Shown here: positions 50,613 to 59,301 of the stretch, piece by piece
Numbering within the stretch: position 1 is the first letter of the stretch
Layout: every line of letters begins with the position of its first letter
Source of the DNA: Planctomycetaceae bacterium
Lineage (GTDB): Bacteria > Planctomycetota > Phycisphaerae > Sedimentisphaerales > UBA12454
Assembly: GCA_021371795.1 (NCBI GenBank)
Contig: JAJFVK010000019.1
Location: 310,001-374,000 of the forward strand
Length of the DNA stretch: 64,000 nucleotides
Direction: 5' to 3'
The notes under the pieces: generated by a model
What the model was told of the DNA's origin: nothing
The model's database searches: none
What the model saw: the letters and a program-made list of their open reading frames with translations, nothing else
Translations under genes and position numbers: made by a program

Positions 50613-51494
50613 CAAAGCGGTGCTGAAATATCTTTCCGCTCTGTCCGGAAGGACAGTTGCGATGTTGCCTTTATATTTTTTTGCAAGCTGACGCGCAGCC
50701 CACACATTTGCGCCGGATGAAATTCCGACAAGCAGGCCGAATGAATTGCCTAACTGCCTTGTTGTCTCGATAGCGTCTTCATCCGTAACTTCAACCACTT
50801 CGTCAACGATTGAGACATCGAGCACCGCTGGTATGAAACCGTCTCCAATCCCCTGAATCTGGTGCAGTCCCGGCTCGTGCCCAAGCAATGCGCTTACATT
50901 TTTTGGTTCAACGGCTACTATTTTTATGTCTTTCCTGTGTTCTTTAAGGAATTTTCCGATACCCTGTAATGTGCCTCCGCTGCCTACGCCTGCGACAAAA
51001 CAGTTTACATCGCCGCTCATTTGCCGCCAGAGTTCGACTGCCGTCTGTTCATAGTGGACTCGCGGATTGTCAGGATTTTCAAATTGCTGCGGAACAAATA
51101 TGTGTTTATCCTCTGCGGCCATTTGTTTTACTTTTTCTACCGCTCCGCCGATGCTCTTTTTTGCAGGAGTAAGAATAAGCTCTGCTCCAAGCGCTTTTAT
51201 AAGTTTCTTGCGTTCTTCGCTCATATTCTCCGGCATTACGATGATGACTTTGTAGCCTTTAAGCCTGCCGACAAGCGCGATGCCAATGCCGGTGTTTCCG
51301 CTGGTAGGTTCGACAATGATGGAATTTGCTTTTAGCCTGCCGTCGCGTTCTGCCCCTTCGAGCATGGCCAGCGCCACCCTGTCTTTTATACTTCCGCCGG
51401 GATTAAGAAACTCCGCCTTAGCATAAATAGTTTCGCCTTTAAGCCTGATTAACGGCGTGTTGCCAATTAGGTCAAGAATATTGTCCGTAAGCAT
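50607..51494 (-). CDS. cysK: Cysteine synthase (O-acetylserine sulfhydrylase)
   Basis: 295 aa. Fold II PLP enzyme: PLP Lys in NPGGSIKDRVAL, PTSGNTGIG, GVGSGGTLQGIGKFLK (phosphate loop) and LLVGISSGAN. Makes cysteine from O-acetylserine and sulfide. Slightly shorter than E. coli CysK (323). CysM-like activity cannot be excluded. AAGGAAT precedes the ATG. Confidence 0.93.
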   Translation of the reverse strand: MLTDNILDLIGNTPLIRLKGETIYAKAEFLNPGGSIKDRVALAMLEGAERDGRLKANSIIVEPTSGNTGIGIALVGRLKGYKVIIVMPENMSEERKKLIKALGAELILTPAKKSIGGAVEKVKQMAAEDKHIFVPQQFENPDNPRVHYEQTAVELWRQMSGDVNCFVAGVGSGGTLQGIGKFLKEHRKDIKIVAVEPKNVSALLGHEPGLHQIQGIGDGFIPAVLDVSIVDEVVEVTDEDAIETTRQLGNSFGLLVGISSGANVWAARQLAKKYKGNIATVLPDRAERYFSTALL

Positions 51495-51605
51495 AGGTAT
51501 TCCTTGTCTGCTGCCTGATATTCTGTTCTAAATACCGAATTTTAATCCGAAAGAATATCTCTTTTTACATTAATCGTCAATGGCCTTTTCCGCTGTAAAC
51601 AATTC

Positions 51606-51633
51606 TTGCAGTTTAACAGATTTAGGGTATATT
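51606..51633 (+). promoter_or_regulatory. Promoter of the signal peptidase gene
   Basis: TTGCAG (51606-51611), 16-bp spacer, TATATT (51628-51633), 26 nt before the ATG at 51660. Confidence 0.5.
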
Positions 51634-51659
51634 TACTTTTTTATTTTTTAAGGTTAAAT

Positions 51660-53141
51660 ATGACAGAATCGAAAAAAAGTAAGACCGCCGAATCGATTGC
51701 GAATACTTTTGAATGGATTATCACCGCTTTTGTGCTGGCGTTTGTGTTCAGGGCGTTTGTGCTCGAGGCGTTCCGCATTCCAACCGGCAGTATGGCCGAC
51801 ACGCTAATGGGCGATCATTTCCGTATGCGATGCACTCAATGCGGTTATAAATATGAGTATAATTTCAATCCTTACGTTCAGCAGCGTTATGCTTTAGCCG
51901 GCGGATATTACAAACCTTATCCCCTGCCCAGATGCCCAAGCTGCGGATATTACGAAAGCCCTGATATGATGGCCGTTAAGTCCAACGGCGACAGAATACT
52001 CGTCTTCAAGAGTCTGTATCAATTTGTCGAGCCAAAGCGATGGGACGTGTTTGTCTTCAAGAACCCCACTGAGCCGAAGATTAATTACATTAAAAGACTC
52101 ATCGGCAAACCCGGCGAAACAGTCGAGGTAATCGACGGCGACGTATATATCGATGGCAAGCTTGCTCGCAGACCTGCGAAAGTCCGGCAGGAGCATTGGA
52201 TGCCGGTCTACAATAATAATTTTCAGCCGATACAGCCGCTCGAAGGCAGATTCAATGAACATGGCTGGCAGCAGCCTTTCACGAACGAGCCAAATTCACA
52301 ATGGCAATGGCAGACTGCCCAACCGTTGGAGTTTACACTGGCCACCGATGCGGACAAAATCAATACAATGTTTTATGATACTCAAAAAGGAAATGATTTC
52401 CGCGCAACCTATGCTTATGACAATCCGGGAGCGTATCCGTATATGCCGTTTTGCAGCGATTTGATGATGAAATTAGCTGTCAAACAAAGCAGTACCGGCG
52501 TAATGGGAATCGCCCTTTCAAAGTATAAGACCTCATACAAGGCGTCGCTTGATTCAGACGGTACGATGAGAATTGTGAAAATCGCTGAAGATGGAAACGC
52601 TGTCGAGCTTGCAAAAAAACAAATCTCCGTTGCGTTTACGGATAAATATGTCCCTGTCAGCTTTTCAGATTCAGACCATTTGCTTGCGTTTGAAGTCGCC
52701 GGCGAAAAACTTGTGTTCGACCTCGGAACAGAGCCGAATGATGCCGGTCCGCGATTTGCTGAAATTGCGCCGACGGCGGCTTTCTTCGGCAGCGGAAATT
52801 TGACTATCAATGATGTACAGCTTTACCGTGACATTTATTATATGAGCAATGCTGGAACACAGCCTGTTCTTCGTGCCGGCGAAGGAAATCCTTTCACACT
52901 CGGTCAGGACGAATTTTTCGCGTGCGGCGATAACAGTCCCGACAGTTACGACTCAAGACTCTGGTCGTCTGAAGGAATCGGCAACAATGGCATTTCGTAT
53001 CGGATGGGCATTGTGCCGAGAGATTATCTGGTAGGAAAAGCGTTTTTTGTTTATTGGCCGGGCGGTTTTAGACCGGGAAATTTCAAACTCGCGATTATCC
53101 CCAATGTCGGCCGTATGCGATTTATTTATGGCGGTGAATAA
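51660..53141 (+). CDS. lepB: Signal peptidase I with zinc ribbon and large insertion
   Basis: 493 aa from the ATG at 51660 (AAGG site); usual bacterial length is about 180-330. One N-terminal membrane helix (18-36), catalytic Ser44 in FRIPTGSM, Lys145 in NYIKRLIGKPGE, and the box E sequence CGDNSPDSYDSRLW near the end, so the core is complete. Between Ser and Lys is a zinc-ribbon-like insert with Cys58, Cys61, Cys92 and Cys95. Between the Lys domain and box E is an extra ~220 residues with beta-sandwich character (KLVFDLGTEPNDAGPRF). Removes signal peptides on the outer face of the membrane. Confidence 0.93.
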   Translation: MTESKKSKTAESIANTFEWIITAFVLAFVFRAFVLEAFRIPTGSMADTLMGDHFRMRCTQCGYKYEYNFNPYVQQRYALAGGYYKPYPLPRCPSCGYYESPDMMAVKSNGDRILVFKSLYQFVEPKRWDVFVFKNPTEPKINYIKRLIGKPGETVEVIDGDVYIDGKLARRPAKVRQEHWMPVYNNNFQPIQPLEGRFNEHGWQQPFTNEPNSQWQWQTAQPLEFTLATDADKINTMFYDTQKGNDFRATYAYDNPGAYPYMPFCSDLMMKLAVKQSSTGVMGIALSKYKTSYKASLDSDGTMRIVKIAEDGNAVELAKKQISVAFTDKYVPVSFSDSDHLLAFEVAGEKLVFDLGTEPNDAGPRFAEIAPTAAFFGSGNLTINDVQLYRDIYYMSNAGTQPVLRAGEGNPFTLGQDEFFACGDNSPDSYDSRLWSSEGIGNNGISYRMGIVPRDYLVGKAFFVYWPGGFRPGNFKLAIIPNVGRMRFIYGGE

Positions 53142-53143
53142 TT

Positions 53144-54778
53144 TTACGCGGTGTGAACAACTTCTGCCTGCGTTATATATTTGCACAGTACCTTGATTAA
53201 CAGACCGCAATCTATCGGCTTGGCGATAAAATCGTCGCTGCCTGCCTGACGGCATTGCTGTTCATCTTCGTGCATAAGGCTGGCGGTCATTGCTATAATT
53301 GGTATTTTGAATCCCATACTATGCAGTTTTTTTGTTACCTCGAATCCTTTCATATTAGGCAGCTGCATATCCATTAGAATCAAATCGAATTTTTCAGTTT
53401 GAACAGCTTCTATCGCCTGTAAACCGTCTGCTGTAACACTGACGGTAAATCCGAGTTTTTCAAGTGTGCGCCGCAAAAATAACTGATTCGCGGGGCTGTC
53501 TTCAACGACCAGAATTTCCCCGGAAAACTTCCCATTATATTCTTTAATTACATCGTGACTGGATGCTTTGCGGCATGTATGAACGACATCGGCAGGTATC
53601 GACAATATAAATGTAGAGCCTTTTCCTTCTTCGCTTGTGAATTTTATACTGCCGCCGAGGAGTTTGGCAAGCTGGCGTGTCACTGCCAGTCCCAGGCCTG
53701 TTCCGCCGTATTTGCGTGTCATACTGCCGTCGGCTTGCGTAAAGACCTCAAATATAGCATCGTGTTTGTCTGCCGGAATTCCAATACCTGTATCAGTTAC
53801 GCGGAACTCGATAAAGGATTTTTCATTGTCCGCAAAAGATTCCACTGCTATATCAATTTTCCCCTGCTCTGTAAATTTGATTGCGTTGCTGACAAGGTTA
53901 ATCAGGCACTGACGCAGTTTCAGTGAGTCAGTTTTGATTAGAGGCGGTACATTTTGCTCACATACTACATTAAACTCAAGGTTTTTGGCGGTCGCTTCAG
54001 GCCTCATCAGCGATTCGATATTCGCGATTAATTCCTGGACATCGCATTCTGTTTTTTCAACTTTCATCCTGCCGGCTTCAATTCTTGAAAAATCAAGAAT
54101 ATCATTAATTAGCAGGAGAAGCCTTTTAGCGCTGTCGAGAATCAGTTTGACATAACTTTTCTGCACGTCGCCGAGCGGCTCTTCGGCGAGTACTTCGCCA
54201 AACCCGATAATCGCATTCATCGGCGTTCTTATTTCATGGCTTATATTGGCAAGAAACTGGCTTTTCGCAACATTGGCTTTTTCCGCCTCCTGCGCCAGTA
54301 TATTTGCTTTTATTGTTGTTTGCATCAGTTGGGCGTTCGTTTGCTCAAGCTCGTTTTTGGCTTCTATCAGGCTCGCCTTGGATTTTTTTCTCTCAATGGC
54401 ATATCGTATGGTTTTGACAAGAGTGTATTCAAGACCGCTGCCTTTGACTAAATAGTCTTCTGCACCTGCGCGAATTGCCTCCAGGCCCGCATCATCATCA
54501 TCAAAACCTGTAAGCACGACTATCGGAACATTCGGCACAGCCGCGGAAACTTTTTCAACAATTTCCGTGCCCCTGCAATCCGACAAATTCATGTCTTCCA
54601 GAATTATATCGTAAGTTCCGGACTGCATCTTGCCCAGTGCTTCCGATAAGGACGCAGCGGTATCGATGTTGAATCTGACGCTTCCTTGTGACTGAACAAG
54701 GACGAGTTTGACTAATCTGCGGTCAAGCTCATCATCATCGACAAGTAAAACTTTCACTATATTCTCTTGCTGGGTCAT
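53144..54778 (-). CDS. Hybrid histidine kinase REC-HisKA-HATPase-REC
   Basis: 544 aa. N-terminal receiver (KVLLVDDDELD; phospho-Asp in IILEDMNLSD), coiled coil (~130-165), HisKA with His in FLANISHEIRTPMNAIIGF, HATPase (NLVSNAIKFTEQGK, DTGIGIP, KYGGTGLGLAV), and a C-terminal receiver (EILVVEDSPANQLFL, LILMDMQLPNMKG). No membrane segment or sensor domain, so its input is the N-terminal receiver. It overlaps the upstream receiver gene by 44 nt and ends the H-NOX gene run, which suggests it takes phosphate from the H-NOX-linked kinase. Confidence 0.92.
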   Translation of the reverse strand: MTQQENIVKVLLVDDDELDRRLVKLVLVQSQGSVRFNIDTAASLSEALGKMQSGTYDIILEDMNLSDCRGTEIVEKVSAAVPNVPIVVLTGFDDDDAGLEAIRAGAEDYLVKGSGLEYTLVKTIRYAIERKKSKASLIEAKNELEQTNAQLMQTTIKANILAQEAEKANVAKSQFLANISHEIRTPMNAIIGFGEVLAEEPLGDVQKSYVKLILDSAKRLLLLINDILDFSRIEAGRMKVEKTECDVQELIANIESLMRPEATAKNLEFNVVCEQNVPPLIKTDSLKLRQCLINLVSNAIKFTEQGKIDIAVESFADNEKSFIEFRVTDTGIGIPADKHDAIFEVFTQADGSMTRKYGGTGLGLAVTRQLAKLLGGSIKFTSEEGKGSTFILSIPADVVHTCRKASSHDVIKEYNGKFSGEILVVEDSPANQLFLRRTLEKLGFTVSVTADGLQAIEAVQTEKFDLILMDMQLPNMKGFEVTKKLHSMGFKIPIIAMTASLMHEDEQQCRQAGSDDFIAKPIDCGLLIKVLCKYITQAEVVHTA

Positions 54779-55208
54779 GTACCACTCTTTTGCAAACTGT
54801 AAACCAATAATCGCTTAATTTTTGAATTACTTCCTGGAAATCCGGAAGATTAACGGGTTTTTTGATATAGCCTGCCGCCTGAAGCCTGAAACTTTCGAGG
54901 ATGTCTCTATCCGCATCGCTTGTTGTCAGTATCACAACAGGGACGACTTCCAGAATGTTGTCAGATTTTATCAGACGAAGGAATTCTCGCCCGCCCATAC
55001 CAGGCATATTCAGGTCGAGCAAAATCAAATCGGGCATTAAAGCTTGTTCCTCTTTTATTTTCTGAAGATAGGCCAAAGCGTCCTCACCGCAGTTAAATAC
55101 AAGAGGCATATTGGTTATTTTCTGCTCTCTCAGCGAGGTCTTGATGAGCTTTTGGTCGCCCGGGTCATCCTCAACCAACATAATTGTTACTGCTTTGTAA
55201 ATTTCCAT
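54735..55208 (-). CDS. Single-domain response regulator (Rcp1 type)
   Basis: 157 aa receiver: MLVEDDPGDQKLIK, phospho-Asp in LILLDLNMPGMGG, Thr-Ser in ILTTSDA, Lys in GYIKKPVN. The ~20-residue tail overlaps the next gene. No output domain. Paired with the similar receiver 40 nt upstream; the two differ enough to have separate partners. Confidence 0.92.
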   Translation of the reverse strand: MEIYKAVTIMLVEDDPGDQKLIKTSLREQKITNMPLVFNCGEDALAYLQKIKEEQALMPDLILLDLNMPGMGGREFLRLIKSDNILEVVPVVILTTSDADRDILESFRLQAAGYIKKPVNLPDFQEVIQKLSDYWFTVCKRVVHDPAREYSESFTCR

Positions 55209-55247
55209 TTTTGCTCCAATATTTCAAAAAGTTGTTAAACTAATTTG

Positions 55248-55679
55248 CTATATCACACTTGAAACTGGGTACCAGTACTGCACTATTGTTTCGAATACCG
55301 AATTATATTCCTGCAATGACGCCATTTTATGTATATAGCCCGCCGCGTGCAGTTTGTAACATTCATCCACATCGTTTTGCTGGTCTGACGAAGACAGCAC
55401 CACTATCGGAATAGACTCAAAATCTTCACTGGCTTTTATTTCTTTCAGAAAGCCTTTGCCGCCCAGTCCGAGCATATTCAAATCAAGCAGAATCAAACCT
55501 GGCCGCGGAAATTTCGCCGGATTATCCAGCGTCTTCTGCAAATATTTTAAAGCGTATTCGGCATTGGGTACCATTTTAAGATCTACATTGTACCCGCAGT
55601 TCATCAGCGCGTTTTTGACCAGAACCTGATCTGCCGAATCGTTTTCGATTAACAGCACTTTTATTAGTTTATTTTCCAT
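55248..55679 (-). CDS. Single-domain response regulator (Rcp1 type)
   Basis: 143 aa from the ATG at 55679 with GGGGA upstream. VLLIENDSADQVLV acidic patch (END instead of EDD), phospho-Asp in LILLDLNMLGLGG, VVLSSSDQ and Lys in GYIHKM. The long loop typical of Rcp1/CheY-like receivers that serve phytochrome-like kinases is present. Lies between the HNOBA kinase and the second receiver. Confidence 0.9.
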   Translation of the reverse strand: MENKLIKVLLIENDSADQVLVKNALMNCGYNVDLKMVPNAEYALKYLQKTLDNPAKFPRPGLILLDLNMLGLGGKGFLKEIKASEDFESIPIVVLSSSDQQNDVDECYKLHAAGYIHKMASLQEYNSVFETIVQYWYPVSSVI

Positions 55680-55878
55680 ATATTCCCCTTTCATACTTTC
55701 ACGCACGAAACTATTGATCTCCATCGCATACAATTTCGCACATATACATATTTATACTGAACATCCTTCCACCGCACTGGCAGGTGTCAGTTTCTTTTTA
55801 CTGTCATTTATCACAATATCATATCCATATCCCAAATCCATATATGCGATTCCTCTGCTCATTATGGCCGGATTCCGC

Positions 55879-57615
55879 CTATACAGTTGACTTTTCTTCG
55901 GCACTTACTGCATCTGACTTAACCTGATTTTTGGAGTCAATAACATCATATTCTACATTGTTGCCGACAGCAGGCACCGTAAACCAGAAAGTCGAGCCTT
56001 TGCCGTATTCGGATTCAGCGCCGATTTTCCCGCCGTGGCGTTCGGCGATTTTTTTGCACACGGCAAGACCGATGCCCGTACCCTCGTATTCGTTTCTCGT
56101 ATGCAAACGCTTGAACATCGCGAATATCGAGGTCAAATATTCCGGCTTGATTCCGATTCCATTATCGGACACTTCGATTCTAACCATTCCGTCTGCGTCC
56201 GGTTTGCTGGCGATAGTTATTTTCGGCGTTCTGTCCTTCGGCTGGTATTTTATGCCGTTGGCGATAATATTTTGCAGCATTTGACGTATTTGACCTGGGT
56301 CTGCGTTAACACAAGGCAGCGACGCGGGAACTTCTACGATTACGTTTTTCTCCTGCAGAACAACCGACAGTTCGAACTGCCGCAATTGTGTTATAATTTC
56401 GTTCAGGTCAACAGCCTGCGGCGGAAGTTTCCTTGTACTTGCACGCGAGTAAGCCAGCAGCCCCTCAATCATCATATTCATTCGGGTTGCGCCGTCTATC
56501 ATAAACTTCAGGTTTTCAGAGTCATCGGCATCAAGTTTGTCTTTCAATGATTTTTCCAAAATACTGCCGAACGCCGTGATTTTCCGCAGCGGCTCACGCA
56601 AATCGTGCGAAGCTATATAAACAAAATTTTTCATTTCCTCGTTTGCCTCTTTGAGTTTGACCATTGAACTCTCAAGCTCTGCGTTAAGATGTTTCACCTT
56701 TTCTTCATCTTTCTTGCGATCGGTTATATCCATGAAAGCCTCAAGAAGCACTTCCTCGTTGCCGATTTTCAGAGGTACTGCGGTTTTTATGATAGGTATT
56801 GTTTGTCCTTGCTTTGTTATTAATTTTCTTTCAGAATGATCAAGCGTTTGTCCGCAATCCAGAATCGGACATTTATTTATTTCCGCCGGACATAACGTAC
56901 GATGGCACAGACTGCCGACAAGTTCTTCCTTGTCAAAGCCTGTCAGTTTCATCACGGCATTATTTACTCTTCGAATTATTTTGTCTTTTCCGACAACAAG
57001 AACGCCGAAAGGCATTGCGTCTAACATATCCTGCAGAATCTGTTGCGAGCGTCTTATCTCTTCTTCCGCCTTTTTACGTTCGGTTATTTCATTTTCAAGA
57101 ACAGCATTAACCGACTCCAATCGCCGTTTTGCAGTCTCGATTTCTCTGTTTTTGTTTTTTAAGGCACTTGCCGCGGAAGCAGCTTCCTTGAGGGAGAAAA
57201 ATGTTTCCCCTCGAGCTACCAGTAGGTCAATAAGATGGTCATGCTCTGGAAAATCGTCCATGGAAAACAATGACAGGTCCTCGTTAGTTTTCGCATTCGG
57301 CGTTGCCAACAGAACAAAGCCGTCACCGGAACGCAGCCATCGACCAATTAAAGGGGTTTCGTTATTGTTATTAAGAAGTAAAAATTCGCGGGATTCGTCC
57401 ACTTTTGTTTGCAGAATTACCGTAGATATTTCTTCAGAACAATTTTTTAATTTAAGCAGGTCAGATATTCTTATGCCGACTGCTTCAGGCCTATGTTTTA
57501 GGATTGCACTGCTCGCCCACATTATCGTCATATTTTCGTCCGTCACAAGAATGAACGGCACTATGCCCGACAATGACTCTAAACTAATTTCCGTAATGGC
57601 AGCATCCTGTTTCAT
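55879..57615 (-). CDS. HNOBA-PAS sensor histidine kinase, partner of H-NOX
   Basis: 578 aa from the ATG at 57615, overlapping the H-NOX stop as ATGA. Residues ~1-140 match the HNOBA (haem-NO-binding-associated) domain: VPFILVTDENMTIMWASS, GRWLRSGDGFVLLATP and a LIDLLVARGETFF end. Then a coiled coil, a PAS domain with the cysteine-rich CHRTLCPAEINKCPILDCGQ stretch (5 Cys), a second coiled coil, HisKA with His in FVYIASHDLREPLRK, and HATPase (NIIANGIKYQP, DNGIGIKP, GTGIGLAV). Cytoplasmic. The H-NOX protein should control its autophosphorylation. Confidence 0.92.
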   Translation of the reverse strand: MKQDAAITEISLESLSGIVPFILVTDENMTIMWASSAILKHRPEAVGIRISDLLKLKNCSEEISTVILQTKVDESREFLLLNNNNETPLIGRWLRSGDGFVLLATPNAKTNEDLSLFSMDDFPEHDHLIDLLVARGETFFSLKEAASAASALKNKNREIETAKRRLESVNAVLENEITERKKAEEEIRRSQQILQDMLDAMPFGVLVVGKDKIIRRVNNAVMKLTGFDKEELVGSLCHRTLCPAEINKCPILDCGQTLDHSERKLITKQGQTIPIIKTAVPLKIGNEEVLLEAFMDITDRKKDEEKVKHLNAELESSMVKLKEANEEMKNFVYIASHDLREPLRKITAFGSILEKSLKDKLDADDSENLKFMIDGATRMNMMIEGLLAYSRASTRKLPPQAVDLNEIITQLRQFELSVVLQEKNVIVEVPASLPCVNADPGQIRQMLQNIIANGIKYQPKDRTPKITIASKPDADGMVRIEVSDNGIGIKPEYLTSIFAMFKRLHTRNEYEGTGIGLAVCKKIAERHGGKIGAESEYGKGSTFWFTVPAVGNNVEYDVIDSKNQVKSDAVSAEEKSTV

Positions 57616-58154
57616 GGGAAGCTTATCTCCATAGTACATCGGTTGTCCCCCTTGTACATGCAGGCCGTTTCACGAACCTCAAGCTGCTGGCCAAAGAGTA
57701 TTCCCACGCCGAGAATCAGTCCGCGAAGCACGGCGCACAGCCGACGTCCGGATGAGTAATGCATAAGCAATCGACCGTCCGGCAGTTCCTCATAGTCAAA
57801 CTTGGGAGGCAACGCACCTAAAACACTTCTGGTAACATGTTCGTGAACTCGACCCATATTAAGAAGAAATTCACGAGGCGACAAACCTGCCATCTGAAAA
57901 TACGTGGGGTAGTACTTTTTCAGAACATTCGGCACCATAAACTTTCCATACTCGACCATCACTGTTTCCAATGGCAGGCCGGAAACCTCTGATGCAGCCT
58001 TGATCAAAGCTATTGTCATCTCATCAGGATAGTCAAGGCTGACAGCAAAGAATGGCTCCTCGCAGCCGGCAATCGACTTGACTTTTTCCCATGCCGGCTC
58101 TCCATATTTATTCTCAACCATTTCTTGAATGCCCTTATTGATAATACCTTTCAT
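57612..58154 (-). CDS. hnoX: H-NOX haem nitric-oxide sensor
   Basis: 180 aa, the full H-NOX domain. MKGIINKGIQEMVENKYGE start, proximal haem ligand His104 in GRVHEHV, and the YxSxR propionate-binding motif as Y133-S-S-G-R137, each two residues later than in the reference proteins (His102, Tyr131-Arg135). AAGGAAGG site. Binds haem and senses NO (and, in anaerobes with a distal Tyr, O2). Followed with overlap by the HNOBA kinase. Rests on a ~270-nt upstream region with TATAGT as a possible -10 box. Confidence 0.93.
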   Translation of the reverse strand: MKGIINKGIQEMVENKYGEPAWEKVKSIAGCEEPFFAVSLDYPDEMTIALIKAASEVSGLPLETVMVEYGKFMVPNVLKKYYPTYFQMAGLSPREFLLNMGRVHEHVTRSVLGALPPKFDYEELPDGRLLMHYSSGRRLCAVLRGLILGVGILFGQQLEVRETACMYKGDNRCTMEISFP

Positions 58155-58430
58155 AACGACCTTCCTTAATCCAGGATTTCCAACTTATTCCCACTCAGCT
58201 TCGCCGCCAGTCCTACATTCGATATTTTGATCTGCATACTTTTTTATAAACCAATTGTTATTAAAACACTTACAGACACTATAGTTAACATTATTAAATC
58301 GTCATAAAAAGGGATGCTGTTGATGAAATTCTATGAAAATGAGAACTGTGGGATATATTTAGCAAAAAAGCAAAATTTATCGGACGCAAACTCGGCTGAT
58401 TTTTTTTAAATGAATTATGGACTTGAATTG

Positions 58431-58913
58431 TTACTTTTGCGCTTTTTCCAGTTCGCTAAGATACGCAAGTGTTTTTTCAAGTTTGTCGGTCAGGTGCTTG
58501 AGTTTGAGCATTGTCCGGACTCTCGTCAGTAGTTCGAATTTATTCACCGGCTTGCTCAAAAAATCGTCAGTTCCGGATTCAATCGCCCTTTCGATATCGC
58601 CCATTTCGCTAAGGGCAGTAACCATAATCACCGGCAAATCCGCTGTAGCCGGATTGTTCTTGATTCTTCGGCAGACTTCAAAACCGCTCATCTTCGGCAT
58701 CATAACGTCCAGCAGAACCAAATCAGGCTTGTTTTCCTTGATAATTTCCAGCGCAATAATGCCGTCCTGTGCTGGTATCGTCTTACATTCAATGTCTTCC
58801 AAATACGCCTGTATCAATTCCAAATTCTGCTCGTTGTCGTCAACTACCAGAATTTTCGCGATTTCTTTTCCACTGTCGTTCATATTTTTTTTCGCCGTAC
58901 TTTTACCAGACAT
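58431..58913 (-). CDS. Response regulator (receiver plus C-terminal coiled coil)
   Basis: 160 aa from the ATG at 58913 with AAGGAAA upstream. Receiver with ILVVDDNEQNLELI, phospho-Asp in LVLLDVMMPKMSG, VTALSE and Lys in FLSKPVN, then a 30-residue coiled coil. This PleD/DivK-like receiver layout has no enzymatic output. Encoded on the same strand as H-NOX, 276 nt upstream, so probably a separate unit. Confidence 0.9.
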   Translation of the reverse strand: MSGKSTAKKNMNDSGKEIAKILVVDDNEQNLELIQAYLEDIECKTIPAQDGIIALEIIKENKPDLVLLDVMMPKMSGFEVCRRIKNNPATADLPVIMVTALSEMGDIERAIESGTDDFLSKPVNKFELLTRVRTMLKLKHLTDKLEKTLAYLSELEKAQK

Positions 58914-58929
58914 AGTATAATATTTCCTT

Positions 58930-59187
58930 TTATCCGCCGTTCTGTTCAACAAAATCTCTTACCTCCGGCCGGAGGTAAATTGTTTCGATATCAACGATTT
59001 CTTTTACTGCCCTTGCGCAATTTAACGCGTTCTCATAAATATTAGAATCGGTATCCATAAAAAACATATACCCATTCTTCAATTTGCACAATCCCGCTCC
59101 CCCGCCACCCATAGAATCTTTACGTATCTTAACACTGTTGTTCTCCAACAGCTCCACTAAATCGTCAAGTATAGCTTTATTTTCCAT
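58930..59187 (-). CDS. Small protein, unknown
   Basis: 85 aa. Short helical start (NKAILDDLVELLENNSVKIRKDS), Gly-rich turn GGGGAG, then CKLKNGYMFFMDTDSNIYENALNC and a Tyr-Leu-rich end. Ends 17 nt before the response-regulator gene on the same strand, so probably an operon. Resembles small partner proteins of signalling systems but no family recognised. Confidence 0.6.
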   Translation of the reverse strand: MENKAILDDLVELLENNSVKIRKDSMGGGGAGLCKLKNGYMFFMDTDSNIYENALNCARAVKEIVDIETIYLRPEVRDFVEQNGG

Positions 59188-59301
59188 ACTTTTAAGGAAT
59201 TTCGTCCATAATGTCGATATCTACAATGGGTTAATATACCGTAATAGCAGTATTTTTTAAAGTATTTTTTATAATTAATATAAAGTGCCCACGGCACATA
59301 A

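Noticed and set aside
56930-57634. 234-codon plus-strand frame opposite the HNOBA kinase
   Set aside because: Ser/Leu-rich shadow of codon bias on the opposite strand; the kinase domains are unambiguous.
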